Shown here one piece after another: positions 30,001 to 43,527 of a DNA stretch of 64,000 nt. This stretch comes from Daphnia pulex (Eukaryota; Arthropoda; Branchiopoda; Diplostraca; Daphniidae): NCBI RefSeq assembly GCF_021134715.1, contig NC_060019.1, positions 12,848,001 to 12,912,000 of the forward strand, in the 5' to 3' direction. Each line of letters begins with the position of its first letter. The first letter of the stretch is position 1. The notes under the pieces were generated by a model that was given only the letters and a program-made list of their open reading frames with translations, did no database searches and had not been told where the DNA came from. Made by a program: the position numbers and the translations under genes.

Positions 30001-32925
30001 ATCATTTTGTGAACATGTTGAAAAAGTAACAAAGTTTTTTTTAAGTTGAATCAGACTATATTCAAATTTGTAAAGTTGTTGATGGGTCATTCATGCGACT
30101 TTCGATATTTTGTCCGCCATCAGCGATCCATTCACGTTTGAAATGGAAAAAGAATTGCCCGCGCTTTTTCCCAGAAGATGCCCGTCGAGCTTTCTATATC
30201 CTTTTGGATCGTGGAAACGGAAATAGACAGACGGGCGACTCCTGTTTAGGACTCGTTTTCTTTGGCCGTTTTCCTTGTACACAAGAGAGCGGAAAAGCGC
30301 TGCTCGGCAGTTGAATCGAGCAGTCGAGAAATGTTTATAAACACACACACAGCAAGACTTTGCCCGTAAATTCGTCGAATATCAACAGCTCATTTCAGAA
30401 TGGGCCGTGGCTTTGAGATAAAAATGTCCGACTGGACGACGATTGAAACGCACCGGGGCACCGCCCTGGCCGCAAAGTTCCGCGTTTCTATTAAAATTAG
30501 AAAAAACCATAAAAATCTGTTGTCGATTTTCACTTTTCTCTCGCCCGCCAAAACTTTAATGTTTCCACCGACGGACTAATTACGGTGTACTAAACGAGAT
30601 CTATTCATTTATTTACTTTGCCGTGTCATCGGTTCAAAAGGCGGAAGTTGAGGCAATTTAGCCGGCGCTATCCTGTTTTTGAAACGGTTTCATGTGGCTT
30701 GAGATTATTTGGGAAATATTTGGAAGATGCTTCTATTCTAATTCTTGATTCTGCAGAAGAAAAAGGAAATGGATCGATGCCAAGTTTGAGTTATATCTAC
30801 CCACATCGGTGTGCTAAAAAATATTCCTGGATTGGATATGAAATCCATTTGGAGAGTGGTCTTGCATATGGAGAGAAATTTAAAGAAAAGAAGTTTTTGG
30901 GGTCGAAGCGTCTTACCGTGCTTAAAACCCAACTTTGGTTGGATTTCTTTTTATCGGAACTTGTGCCTACGTGTGTCGTGCACTTTTTCATTTCTCCTCG
31001 CCGGGCCGTATTTGTTCGCTTATTATATAGCCCAGCAAGACTATCTCCTTTTTCCTTCTGTCCTGACGACAAGACGTCTTACGAGGGGGGTCCTGCATGT
31101 TATCTCTGGGGTGGAGGCTTAATACCTATATATGCATCATCCGAAAAGCTGCTTGTTCCGTTCGCTGCTGTGCAAGTCCCCCCCACGCTGTTTTGTTTCC
31201 CTTTTTCTTCTGTATTTTCCCAGGGTCGGTCTGTCGTCGTTGTCAAGGATTTCTCGATCCCTCAAGAGTCTTGAAGCATGTGACGTTGTCTCTCTTTTCT
31301 CGCTCTCTCTCAGACCTCTATCGACATTACAAATAACAAAATCAATATAGGTTTTAGTTGTTTTTCCCCTTTTTTTGATTTGACTCGGTGGTGCGCGGCT
31401 TCATTGAAAATGGGCCGACGATCCGGCGACAAGTTGTTTCTGTCTTAGACAGGAGATTTGAAAACCATTTGGCGCCTGGATTTGAAAAAAAAAATAGGAG
31501 AAAACTATAGGCGAGGTGTTTGTCGCTTGTACAAACTTTGCTGCTCTCCCGTCAATGGGAACGCGCGCGCTGTGTCGCATATTTGATTTAGTTGGGTGAT
31601 GAATGTCGACTCTTTCGTGGTTCACGGAACTCCCGTTGTCACTCCCGTCTCGACGTTTTTCAATTCGCACCTTGCCAACTCGAAACTAGTCAAACCAATA
31701 AGTTGTCAGGCAAAGTTGGACGCATTTACTATTATTATTATCATTTCTTCTCCAGGTTGAGCAGGAGAAGCTCTGAATGAAGAATCATTCAATTTCCAAT
31801 TCACGACGTTTTTTCATTTCAGAGAAAGAAGAAAAATATTCCTAGGTGCTCGTATTTTCTTGTTTGTGCAACTGTATTTATTCCCTTAATACCTTCGTTC
31901 GTTGGGTTTATTTTATTTTTTTCCTTTTCCTCCCCTGTTCGACTGACGTGTTTTGTTTGTCTCCTATCTTTCCTACACAGAGAGAGGACAAAGATCAACG
32001 GGAGGGAAAAAACCGGATCGATGAAAATGCCATTTTCCTTCGCTCTTCTTTCACTTTTTCTTGTTGTTGTTGTTGCAGCATCTATCATACATATTGAATG
32101 CCCCGTTGGGGGCGTCCGGGCTTCGCCACCATTCTCACCGTCTCGGCTTATTTTTGACAATATTTTTTGAACGCATACTATTCTTGTTGTTATTATCAAC
32201 TGGCAGACATGCTGGTTCGATATGTCGAATCCCCTCTGGGACGTCAAAGAGGCCGGTAAAATGGGAGTTTAGGCGGGCGACGCTATCGTCCATAGTGCAT
32301 GAACCGCGGACGAGTTGGTTATGCACCTAGGCTGGCTGGGAAGTTGCGAGAGTTAGACTATACATATTTCCCAATATAGAAAAATGCAATAGCGCCTCGA
32401 GAGCTCATTACACGCAGCTAGTGGCAGCCGAACAAATAAGGAAAGTCGTATGCAATCTGTTGGTCCTGTGGAGATTTATTCCCGCGTGTGCTTTTCACCT
32501 AGCGATTCGGCGACACGTGTACACCTCTTTAGGTGGTCTTATTGCATCAATCCCCTTTTTTTCTCACAATAGAGTTAGGCTTCTCTCTCTCTTCAAACAT
32601 CTGTCAAAAGAAATAGGAACCATTGCTGGATGACGCCTTACCTTTCTAGTTCTTATCTTTAATTGAAAAAACGGTTTGCACCGGCTCGTCAGATTGCATT
32701 AGCCTCACCCTACTGAATATAAGCTTCTTTGTATTAAAATGGTATATTTTCGCTGAATAATGTTGTTACGGAACCTTTCCAACGAAGTTTATCGTAACCA
32801 AATTTTTTATGCATAAATTTTTTTTTTCAAATCATGCACTATTTTTGAAATTCATGGAAAGAAAAAAAATTCGAATTAATCGCATCACACGGATATAATC
32901 TTTTTTTAGTGAGTGCAATGTTGTA
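24097..32925. other. Noncoding region upstream of the sNPF receptor
   Basis: Begins with receptor 5' untranslated sequence up to an acceptor at 24165/24166. A TATAAAAG box on the plus strand lies at about 24848. Poly-C or poly-G tracts occur near 24663, 25787 and 27841. A 329-base segment at 27002-27329 is bounded by a strong acceptor and a GTAAGT donor and contains a perfect 10-bp hairpin. The longest open frame (30618-31274, 218 codons, plus) has no family resemblance. No convincing protein-coding gene was found; distal 5' exons of the receptor may be hidden here. Confidence 0.45.
27200..27223 (+). repeat. Perfect 10-bp stem, 4-base loop hairpin
   Basis: CTTTTGCCTA, loop ACGA, then TAGGCAAAAG. 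It lies four bases before an ATG (27228) of a 15-codon minus-free small frame inside a segment bounded by good splice sites. It could fold in RNA on either strand; no known element was recognised. Confidence 0.7.
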
Positions 32926-32998
32926 GGTCTCATGGCTTAGATGGCAAAGCGCCTGCCTAGTAAGCAGGAGATCACGAGTTCGAGTCTCGTTGGGACCT
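32926..32998 (+). tRNA. tRNA-Thr (anticodon AGT)
   Basis: A 73-base cloverleaf with no intron. The acceptor stem GGTCTCA pairs with TGGGACC, followed by discriminator T. The D arm contains GGCTTAGATGGCAAAGC. The anticodon stem CCTGC/GCAGG encloses loop CTAGTAA, giving anticodon AGT, which reads ACU and (as inosine) other threonine codons. The T arm ACGAG/CTCGT encloses TTCGAGT. Internal A and B boxes are intact, and a T-run starting at 33002 serves as the Pol III terminator. CCA is not encoded, as expected. Confidence 0.96.
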
Positions 32999-35900
32999 AA
33001 CTTTTTTTTTCCTTTTCTTTTTTTTTTATTTATTGACATAAATTTTCATATTTCCCCCGAAAAAATCATTCAAGTGGAAAAATGAAATTAGTTATATTTT
33101 TTTGCATGAATATTATTTGTCATCATTTTTGGGAAGTAACATAAGGGTTGTGCAGTACATGCCGCGTATAGTTTTTTTCTACATACTAGTTTAGTATTGA
33201 AATTGGTCAGATATCCAGACAACTTTGTGTAATAACAAGTTTCCAAAGCTAAAGTTCACTCGACAAGTTTAGTGTCTCACTTTTCTCAAATTTAATTCAA
33301 TAAAGTACAATTTTTTGGGGAAAGATGCTCGTTGAAAAAGAAAACTTTTGAATTGCCTGCAAAGATCGAAAATTAAGTTCTTTGTATATGAGATTTCTAG
33401 TTGACTGCAACCTATTACCGTGTCGTTCGTGTTGCGAATTCATTTTTAATTTTGACTACTCGATTGAAAGGTTCATTCTTTTCGTTGAACATTTGAACAA
33501 TTACGACCGTCTATCAATGGCATATCTAACCTGGCGAACCTTTCATTTTTCTAGCGAACCAATTTGCCGCTAACTGAATAGCTCTGATTGAATTGCGCGT
33601 TTATCGATACTAATTAATAGTTAGGAGAATGCAGCCTAGACAAAAAGCACTCTAGTCGCAATCGATCGAACGAATAAATTATTAACGCAATATATCTGTG
33701 TAAGTGATGAGAGCCTCTACATGCTAATGGAGGGTATTCATTCAAGAGCGATGAAAGCCAAAAATGTAGGCCCACACCCTCTGTTTAGTTTTGCCTTCTT
33801 TACGACGAATCGCCTATGTATAACCACGTACATATTTCACGACCCCAGCCTATGTGGCCGCATTACTCATTTGATCCAACCGGAAACCTTTATCCTCTTA
33901 CACTCAGCTGCTTATGTTGTTGAACAGAAAACAAATGTCATAGCCTCCCCCCCAGACGCCAGTCTTAACAGAAAATCAATGTTGTCAATAGGTCAGGCCT
34001 TTGGTGTAAGTCTACATCTGTTTGTTTTTTGAGGTTATCACATGTCTCCACTCGGGAGGGCATCAAGATGCCATGAATCCGCGGGATCTATTTTCAATGG
34101 AGAAATTGTTACCTCGAGATTATCCCCCATTTTGTGAGCGCATTTTGAGCTCGTTCGTGCCAATATGCACGGCTATGAGGCTTACTTATTTTTCGGCAAA
34201 TCCTTGTCGGTATTATCCTTAAAAAGGAGACGAGTCTTGAGCATCGACAGAATACTAAGAGGGTAAACATCTGACGTCCCAAGTTTTGTTTTAATTGGAA
34301 GCGTAAGAGCTCTCGTTCCCTGCTGATCTCTGTCTCCCCTGCGACACACGTATAGTGACTTTACGAGGACTCACTGCTTGATAAGATGCTGGCGCAGCTC
34401 GGGCTGCATTGCTAAATCAATGACCCTTGGTTTGGCTTTTGATTCGAAACTTTTGATCTCTGTCGCCATTGGAGCCGGCCGACCGGCAGCAGTCAGCTTT
34501 ACATAACTATAGGTTTCTTCCCTTGGGTATACGCTAAACTCTTCTACGTAGAATCTCGAATCGAGTCTAAAAGAGAAAAACGTGTCGCTTCAACCTCCCC
34601 CGACGGCTGAAAAGTTGTGTGTACCGGAAATGCACAAGTTGTGAAATTGTCGGCTAGAAAAGGAAAAGCGGAAGTTTACGTACATCACAAACTTGTTTTT
34701 TTTTAACTTGGATTTTTACGTAGCGCGTCAAACGTAAAAAATGTTTGTTCTTGAAACCCTCCCGAATTCCGGATCAGACTGACGCAAAAATTCATCGCCA
34801 GACATTAAAGCCCTTTAAAAAGTTCACTGTAGGATCCCAAAATGAAACTAGAAGCCTCACATAATTTTCGTTTCAAACTGATAAATTCAATCGGGTGATT
34901 CGCATAATGAAATTCGCAAATTGGCAGTTGTATGACACATTGGGAAGAAGACCCGCCTCAACTAGAAAGGCAAATAGACTGAATTGCTCCCACTCGAAAT
35001 CTTCCTCAACATTATGTATAGTACCTCGGGCGAGAAAATAAGCGCAAAATTTCTATTAGGCCCTCCAACGTCGCATCCAATTTAGGAGGATCTATAAAAA
35101 TAACACCATCGACTTGATTAAAGGCGAAAAAACGTCAGTCCATCTATTCTGCCCGGTAATGCACATTGAACTGGGTAAACTCTTTTAAAAAAGATGCGAA
35201 AGCGATACAGCAGTCTGAGAGAGAAATTGGTCCAACTCTATTAGTTGGACGGCAGCGATGGCTGCTGCTGCTGCTGCATGGCGATGTCACTTGAGACTTG
35301 TGCATCATCCGATATAGCACTGCCATGTTTGCCTGCGAATCTGTTTTGACAGATGATTGGAGTTGACGTGAATCAATAAAGGGTCAAGAGAGAGAGAGAG
35401 AGAAATCAACCTTTCCCTCTTGACTCTCTCTTTCCCAGAGCGCGATGATGGATCTCCTGAGCTATGCTTTTGGCTACCCTTCAAGTTTGGCCAAGCCATT
35501 TTTACTCTCCCGATGGATTTATACATGTGTGTGTGTCTCTCTCTCACTCATATCGTGGGCGCCCGTCTGGGACGGAGTCCACAACTTGCTTTTTCGTTTT
35601 GTTTTTTCGCCATCCACGACGTTCAATTCAATTACAATTTCCCTTTGTTTTGTATCACCTTACATTAGATTGCGTGTTCCCAACCCAAGGCCAAAAGAAT
35701 AATACCAACTCTTCCCAATAATAAATATTTTGATTAAATACAGACTTTTGGGCAATTACAAGTTGAGACGGACACAAAAGTTACCGAGAAAGATAAAGAT
35801 TCATTCAAAATGATTGCCAATATGTCCGTTTCCTCACAGGCTATCTATTCTATTTTTAGTGGCAGCTGTTCAAAGTTTCCCTTGTTACTTCTCTACACGG

Positions 35901-38108
35901 CCCCGAATCGATACAAATAACTCAATATAGCGAAAATAATATTTAAGGGATTCGCACAGTCAGCAGGATCGGGATCGGTCAACCGGTTTCTTTTTTGGCC
36001 ATTACCACCGTTGCACAGCAGCAGCATCATCTTGGCTGCGCTGATGGTCATCGCACGTAACACGATCGAATCATCACACGACCCAAGATTATTGTGACCG
36101 CAGCTTGATATTTCTACCTCGTTTCCGACATTAACTGATGGATCGATCCCGACATATTGGAAGCTGACGCCAAGGGCGACAACACCAGACAAATGTCGGG
36201 TGCCAAATATTCGATCCGGCAATCCATTATGAAAAACGATTTGCGCACAAGTTTAGCGAAATGGTTTCATCCAACCTTTTTTATAATAAAAAGAAAAATC
36301 CAACGGTATTAAAAGTTGATGCGCTTTGGATATCTAGTGCTCGTGCATGATGACGACATTACTATTGTATAAGTACGTTGTCCTTGCACCAAAGTTCATG
36401 GCTGATTAACATCTCCTCAGAATCAGATGCGTTGGAAAGGAACAGGACGACCATCAAGTTGAAGGGCGCTGGCCATGACGCACTTCTGGTTTCTTTTTCC
36501 TTGTCAAAATGTCGTCTATTTCGGCGATACCTTCTTGCTCCTGCATATTTGAAAAGAAACTTGAGCCCGAGCAAATCCGCCCATCCACTCGAGAAAGACT
36601 CTTCTGGGGAGAGCGATCAGCATATCTTCTTCTAAATTATGGACTAGGCGCACGGTGCAACGACGGTGATGCTGGATGTTTAGGGACTGGATTGAATTGT
36701 TTAGTGGGCCAATCATTTTCAATGACGCAAAGTCTAACTTTAACGACAGGATTTGCCGGAATTACATTATTCCTGCTAATGTACTACGTCATGGCGTTTA
36801 GCTGTTAGTTGCCGTTTACTAAAGAACTTTGAGCGGAAAGTCTAAAATCGATACACCTGTACACCTGTTTTTCTTTGTTGGACGTTGTGACAGCTCCTAT
36901 ACTGTATTACGGCATGTTCAACATGTTCAGCCTTGGCCAAGGTGATGGGTGTCCTTTCAAAGTTCTGTCGGGGGTTCTTTATTTTTTTCGAGAACTTTAC
37001 AGTACATCTATACAAGGATCCAAGGCCAACTAGTGGTCTAACATGATATGCACCTGTTATAACCAAAGTTTCCTAGTTTCAGAGTGCGACATAACAACGT
37101 GAAATATGGCTGGTATTTCCAGAAACTCTCGATTTGCACACGATTTAATTTGCTGGCGTTCGTAGAATTCAAAAGGTCAGAGATGTTTTTTAGAGAAATC
37201 GAATTGGCTATTATATTTAGTCCAGCCGGGAATGGAAATAGGTTGCTGCAACTGTCTGGAGGCAATCTTTTTTTACGGAGCTTTCACTTTTGATGTCGCA
37301 CACAACTTGTAATTCTCTTCTTCATCTTTTTTACATTTGAAACATTTCGAGAAAGCGGGGAAGCAATTTCGAGTCGTGTAAGCGATTTCACGGGGGATCA
37401 TCCGGGGTTACGAAATAATACCTTCTTAATGTATTCTAACGTATGCATTGGTTTTGTTGTAGAGGAATCAGTGGATCCTGTTAGTCTGAAATCAATGCTG
37501 ATGCCCCAGTCCTTGCCTGCCCTCGGTCTAACCGGATTTCCTCCTTTTTTGAACTCTCGACTGACTGGCAGTCAGTCAAAGAATTCATTAATGCAGGAAT
37601 TGAATTCTGTTGTGTACGTCAAGGATTCAAACGTGTCGTAACAGAACACCCCCAAGCTGCGAACTTTTTTCGGCACACTTATGGAGAATAATACAAAATA
37701 GCAAATCAATTACAGCAGCAGGAATGAATTTGTAGTAGCCTGCACATACATAGTCCCTCGTTCAAAAGGCTTTATTTAATAAACGTCGAGTTGCCTTTCA
37801 GATGGAGGAACACAATAATCCCCTTGGACTAACCGAGTGCAGGCAGGCATGGAGTGTGTTGTTACTTATTTAGACATTTTTTTGTTGGGTCTGTTTTGCT
37901 GTTTGTATTCTGAATAGTGCCTGGCGAAACGAAATGAGATTCCTACGTATATATAAATAATACGGTACCTAACCAATTTGAAACTTGTGATTGCCTTTCT
38001 TGGTCGGCTTGCCAACGCTATCGCTGGCGTGTGCCACTGCGCACTACTCGTGTCATGGCACTCGATATCGGTACTGCTACATCGAGTGTGTGTTATTACT
38101 TGACTGTA
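32999..38108. other. Spacer between tRNA-Thr and the gustatory receptor
   Basis: About 5 kb without a recognisable gene. A GA tract at about 35388-35402 is followed by a CT-rich partial complement (CTCTTGAC...CTCTCTCTTTC), which could form a GAGA-type regulatory or structured element. Overlapping frames at 35.4-36.8 kb are not convincing. Confidence 0.5.
33001..33011 (+). terminator. RNA polymerase III terminator of the tRNA
   Basis: A run of nine or so T residues starts just after the mature tRNA end. T4 or longer is the standard Pol III stop. Confidence 0.85.
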
Positions 38109-39588
38109 TTATTCGGCAGGTAATTGACTCCATCCTATTTGGAACTGGTAGATGATGATGTAGAATGTCAAAGCGGTTTCTACCGCCTGCCGAAAAGAGA
38201 AAAACATGGGTGTTCAATTATGTTTTGCTATTGAAACACTTGAACTGTAAATATCGTTTCGTACTTTTAGGATGATGCGCTTGGAGAGCTGCATCATACC
38301 CAATAGCGTTACATCTTTTTCACAGTTGTAGAGTTCGATTATGAAAAGAGTCAACTGGAAAATTAATCAAAAAAGGCTGTGATGGAATGTCACTATATGG
38401 AAAAATATCTTTGGATTTTGGCGAATTTTACTTTGGTTCGATCGGCGGATGCCGTGGTGAAGACAGAGTCGTCTCGTAGTTGACGAAGTATCGAAATACT
38501 TTGAATTCTCTGTCAATTAAAAAATCAAATGACTTTTCATTGTAAACAGGAAAGTAATTTGAACTCACTGAACTTCGGATGCTGTCGGCCGAGTGACAAA
38601 TAAGAAACAATCGACATATCCCCTCGACTAGGGAAAAGCCGTCGATGATGAAACTGCCCCACAAGTAAAAGCGAGTGATGTAGTACATGAGATAAATCAA
38701 ATTTGCTACAAGGCAGTAACAGTTGATGAGCAGAATGAGTTGTAATCGGTTGTGGAGAAAACGAGTCGCCTGACTGAGGTGTTTGAACATGTTCAAACAT
38801 CTCACCATTTCGTTATCTAAACAATAGTCACAATCTTTCCGGACCAATCGCTGCAATTCGTCGGCGATGCGGAGGTAATAAATGACAATCGTTCTGGCGC
38901 ACAAAGTGTAAATCCAAGTGGCCGACATAGTGTAGTTTAGACTCTGCGTCAAAATAATCAGTGACTGAATAGCGATTTGCCAATTATTTGCCAGCACGTC
39001 ACGCGATATCCAGTATATAGTGCTACCGCACTGCACACTGACCTAATCATAAACAAGTTTCATTCGGTTATGTCATATAATTTTACATAATGATTGTTTG
39101 TTTGTTTTAAAATTAATACAGGTTACCGTGATGGCTATCCAGGTAACGGCAGCTATAGAGTATCTCCGAAGAGATTTTAAATCCGGTCGTTTCGACAGAC
39201 GATCCATCGTTCCCATGCTGAAACAAAATAACCTCACCGTCTCACGAGAAGTTACGACAAGCAACAAGGAAGTGGCTGAACCACACACGAACGGGTTGGT
39301 CGTAGCTAAGCCGGTTGCAAAAGCGTCTATTCTGGAAAATTGCTTTGTAAAATTGATACCTCGTCCGCTTTCCCCAGAAAAGGCATAACGAATATCCAAC
39401 ACGCTTCTCTCGACGAATAGGTACAACCCGGCCTGGAAGGTGAAGACGAAACTAAAGCAGCTGAAAATCAAGCAAGAAAATCGTTCGATGGGTCTATTCG
39501 TTAGATGAAGAAAGACGCCGATTGTTTTCAGGTAAAAGTTGAAAGGCCTAATGGATTGGAGGAATCGTGTTTTAAATAGCAACACCAT
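38109..39588 (-). CDS. Gustatory receptor family protein
   Basis: Four exons on the minus strand: 39588-39127, 39042-38569, 38354-38265 and 38186-38109, about 367 residues. Gustatory receptors are seven-helix, inverted-topology ligand-gated channels of arthropod chemosensory neurons. Evidence is overall length, seven hydrophobic stretches and all introns in phase 0. The C-terminal layout matches the family: an exon ending GMMQLSKRIILK, then the last short exon with LTFYIIIYQFQ, a clear version of the TYhhhhhQF signature. The first exon starts MVLLFKTRFLQSIRPFNFYL, typical of the N terminus. Exact orthology cannot be given because these receptors diverge fast. Single copy in this window, although the family is usually clustered. 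Confidence 0.86.
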
Positions 39589-42500
39589 GTTGCTGCTGCT
39601 GTTAGTTTTAGGCAACTATCCTACTACTCGATCGTTTAAGAATACCCGGGAGTATAAAGACGGCGTCGTGTTTCCCGAATGCTTTCGACTTTGAACGATA
39701 CACAATTGATTACTCGCGCCGCCGTCGAGACGAATAGCACTCTCGTTCAAACATAATTCATTATCCAAAGGGATGGCAATTTAGTACTACGGTAGATTCT
39801 TCCTCATTGACGTCACTTCATTATTTGATTACGTTTGCCTCTCTCTTTGTTTATATTGTATTGATAAGGCTTTTACTATATTTGAGTTAACAAAGTGCTT
39901 CGCTTCAATATGTCATGCAGGAGAGATGAATAGGCGATTGCCTTTGGAAAAGGTTTCATACTTTTCAAATGTTGCGCCAAAACTGCTATACGATTCCCTT
40001 CCAGCTATTTATTGAAGTCTAACAATCTGTACGCACAGATGCGTTTTGAATCGCAAAAAAACTGAATCCAACTTATTACTGTGGTCTTGTGTAGTTACAG
40101 ACGAACTGCGTAAATATTTGCAATAGTGTCTTGCGTGTCCCTGCGGCAACGTCTTTCTGTTCCAACGGCTTGTGTTTTCTAATAAGGCACCAAAAAATCG
40201 AGTTGGCATGGCATTATTGACTTTATTACGTTGTACGCGGATCATTATGTTGATTTTGAACGATTTGACGGTTAAGTATGTAGGAAAGGCTTTAAAGGAA
40301 TCGCCTTTTTTTAGTAGCGCAATTTAATACAAAATTGACAGGTCGTCGTTTGTCGTGGGCGTGCTTCGATTCCGAAATCTATTGCTCCGCACTGTTCTTT
40401 TTATTTATTGGGTCCATAAGCTTTTCTGCAAAGTCAATAGACTTGGACTGTTTTAATATTGAAATTTGTGATTAATTTTACAAAGGGCTTTTCTTGTGCA
40501 ACTTTGAAACTACCTTTCACGATTTACGGTAGCTATACTTTGCCGAATTCCGCATTCTGCCGGATCTCGAAAAAGTAGTCTGAATGATAAAGAATGTAAA
40601 TGAAGCCTCATCTGTATTCTCGTTAATAATCAAATAGGGTTATTCATCTGATTTCTTCCCTTTTTCTTTTGTGAAAAACGCGACAGTAGGAAACCGTATT
40701 CAGTCAATTCAATCTGGAAGAGTGGAGGTAGCGATTCAAAGGTAGCATTCCGAGTAGTACAGCGGAGGGGATCTCCTTTTCTTGGTAATTTTGACGACAA
40801 ATAGTCATCCCTCGATCTTTCACATGAGACTATTACCTCAAAGTACTTGTATCCTTCAGTCCTCGCCGAATAGACGTCATTTCTCTTGCCCTGAAACGTC
40901 CTGAATAACACGAAATGTAATGGACTAAATGGAATTTTATTTATTTACAGTTGAACACTTGCAACCGGCGAATGCTGTCGCTTAATTGACAGAGGAGGAG
41001 GAACACAGGAAAGAGGGAAACTTCTAGGACGTGGAGCGACTCCCGGATGAAGATAAACAAATTTCCGGATTTCGCCTACACCACGGCGTAATGAAACGAA
41101 TTGATCATGGTAATCAGGACGAAACGTCGCATACGGTCGTTAGCATAAATCCCCAACCGTCACTAAACTATCTGCACTGCAAGGAGGAAGACGACAAATC
41201 GTTTGGAAAATCACATCGATGCGAAATTCTTCGCAATTCTTCGAAATCTTCCAAGTAAGCTAATATTTTTTATAAAGTTTGAATTTACCGCGTAATATTA
41301 TTTTTTGATTGCGTAGAATTAGTGGTCCCTCCAAACTATTGAATGCCAAAACCGTATGTTAAATAAATATCTAGACTTCGTTAATAGTAGCGCCCAGTGA
41401 CAACCAAGTCAAATTGAGCTAAACGGTAAAAGAGTTGCGGTTCAAATTAATGATGTTGAACGCAAACTGTGCATGCAATTTGGACTGGTTGATATTCTAC
41501 GATCCAGTTTAAAAACTAAACTATCCAAATCGCGCTCCTTAAGTTAAAGTGATCCAGCGCTTCCATCTGTAAGTCAGTGGGTTTAAATTCCTAAAACATT
41601 TCGAAGTGAGTCGAGTTGTAAACGGAATAGTGGCGGGGTCATAAAGTTAAGAACATCACCCTGGTCGATACTCGATTGTACTACCCTGCGACTCGTGTGG
41701 CAGGATCGAGCGAGTGATGAAGTCGTTCGTGTTTCTATGACAACCCACTCGCATGCTAATTAAGGTAACTAAGTAAATGAACTCTACTTGGATATTAATG
41801 CAAGTGGCAAATAATGATATGCAAGACATATGTCAGTTGCTGAGTGCCTCACCTGAATGTCCTGCGTTTTTCTGAATGAGATCGGCAGTTTATTGTGGCG
41901 AATAATGTTTAATGTGTCAGCGCGTTTGATGGCAAACGAATGCAAGATCAAATAGAAACGTTTCCTATTCCTTCCACCCTCCCGCTTCCTATTTTGTCAG
42001 TTATTGATTTGCATAGACAAAACAAGATGTGTAATCACGGAGTCAAAGACATATTAAAAAGCTTTAAGGACAGCCGATATTTAGGCGGCTTCTGTCTTGG
42101 ATCCGACTATGATCTCATTCCTAGTATTTAAAAATATTGTCATGTTTGCTATTCCAGCAGCAGTAGCAGCCATATCTGCATGAAGCTTTATCAATGTCAA
42201 TTGCTGCAATTTCTTGAAGGCATTTCAGGTGATTCATTTTTGTTTTCTAATTTTTGATCTAAAAATAGCTTACCCTCAGCATTTTAGTAGTCATCGTGAA
42301 ACGCTTCATCAGTTGTGTTCCGAGAACGACAATTTTTGCTGTTTCTCACGATTTAAGATTGAGTCTTAAAATATGGTCTGCAAAATAACCTAAGAGGAAA
42401 ATTTACCTTCCTGATAAGAATTTGCATTGCTGATTTATTTGAATTGGTGCTTGAATTCTTTTGTTTATTCGGTTTGTTTTGATTAGGCAATGTCTTATAA

Positions 42501-43345
42501 ATACTCCCGGTATTTTTTAAATTATAAACTTTTTCGTTGGCCGTTTGTTTTTCATTAAGCCGTTTTATTTGTTTGCAGAAAGGACATTGCTATTGGGCAT
42601 TTGGGAGATCTAACAAAAGCACCCTCGAATAGTTGTGATCCTTAAACGGAAAACCATCGTTTTCGACGAACTGTACCTTCCAATGGTGAATAAGTGAAAA
42701 ACAAAGGGGACCTTTTTAAAGTAAGTGCATGCTTTTCAAAGTAGTTTTTAGATTATCCTAGCGCAGGACTAGCTTCTCGTTTTTGCGCCAATTATGGGTA
42801 CTATATTTCATGTGAAGGTACAGGACTGTTTTCTTAAAAAGAAATTTGATGCGGGGTTTGTTTTTAATGTGATGAATCAGCATTGAGATTCAAAGACTAT
42901 CTTGAGTATAGAATTTGTGGACAGCGGAAAACATAGTTTGCCGTTCTAAATAGCCCTTGACCGGAAACTATCCTTCCGAAAGAGAACATTGTAAGTATCT
43001 TTCAAAACTATTAACTGCGCAAAACTACTGAATGTTCAAGGGCTTTCTTTTTATAGATATGTCCTACAAAACATGGGTTCAAACAGTTTGTTTTCCTTTT
43101 TTATAGCGAGGAAATTCATTCAGTTACTTTGTCTAGACGGATGTCATTCATTTTTATAGAGGAACAGTCGCGAATGCTATGGCTATTTTTTGTTAAAGAA
43201 CCCTTAAAATATCAACGTCTTCCTCTGTGGCTTATATTGACCAATTTCGCTCGATTAGTTTAATTGGGTCCAACACCCAGACTTCCTTGTTTTGATCAAT
43301 TCACGAATGTCTGAGAATGAGAGTGGACACGCATGGGCTACGTAG
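39589..43345. other. Spacer between the gustatory receptor and the lectin gene
   Basis: About 3.8 kb, AT-rich, without a gene I can support. A minus-strand frame at 40630-40911 and a plus-strand one at 41031-41258 are open but lack start context, partners or recognisable motifs. Confidence 0.5.
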
Positions 43346-43380
43346 TATAAAAGCTGCGCAGGGGAATTTTTCGTTCATAG
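43346..43380 (+). promoter_or_regulatory. TATA-type core promoter of the lectin gene
   Basis: TATAAAAG at 43346-43353 is followed about 30 bases later by an initiator-like TTCATAGTT. This fits a start site near 43377 and a 5' untranslated region of about 150 bases before the first ATG. It is a focused promoter, as is usual for inducible secreted-protein genes. Confidence 0.55.
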
Positions 43381-43527
43381 TTGTATACAGGCATACAGAA
43401 GCAATCTGTACTGTTTGTTGTATTGCTCTTAAAAGGGTTGTTTTTCACAGGAAACAAGGTGAGATACGAAAAATCATAAAACTAGGTTTTGGCACTATTC
43501 CTAATTCAAACTTTGGCGCTATTTAGT

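Noticed and set aside
31819-32247. 142-codon minus-strand frame
   Set aside because: Starts without ATG, contains simple-sequence stretches, no recognisable domain or splice context.
32839-33039. Minus-strand frame containing NETRTRDLLLTRQALCHL
   Set aside because: It is the antisense translation of the tRNA-Thr gene, a well-known false protein.
40630-40911. Minus-strand 93-codon frame as a gene
   Set aside because: No ATG near its start, no partner exons and no family motif.
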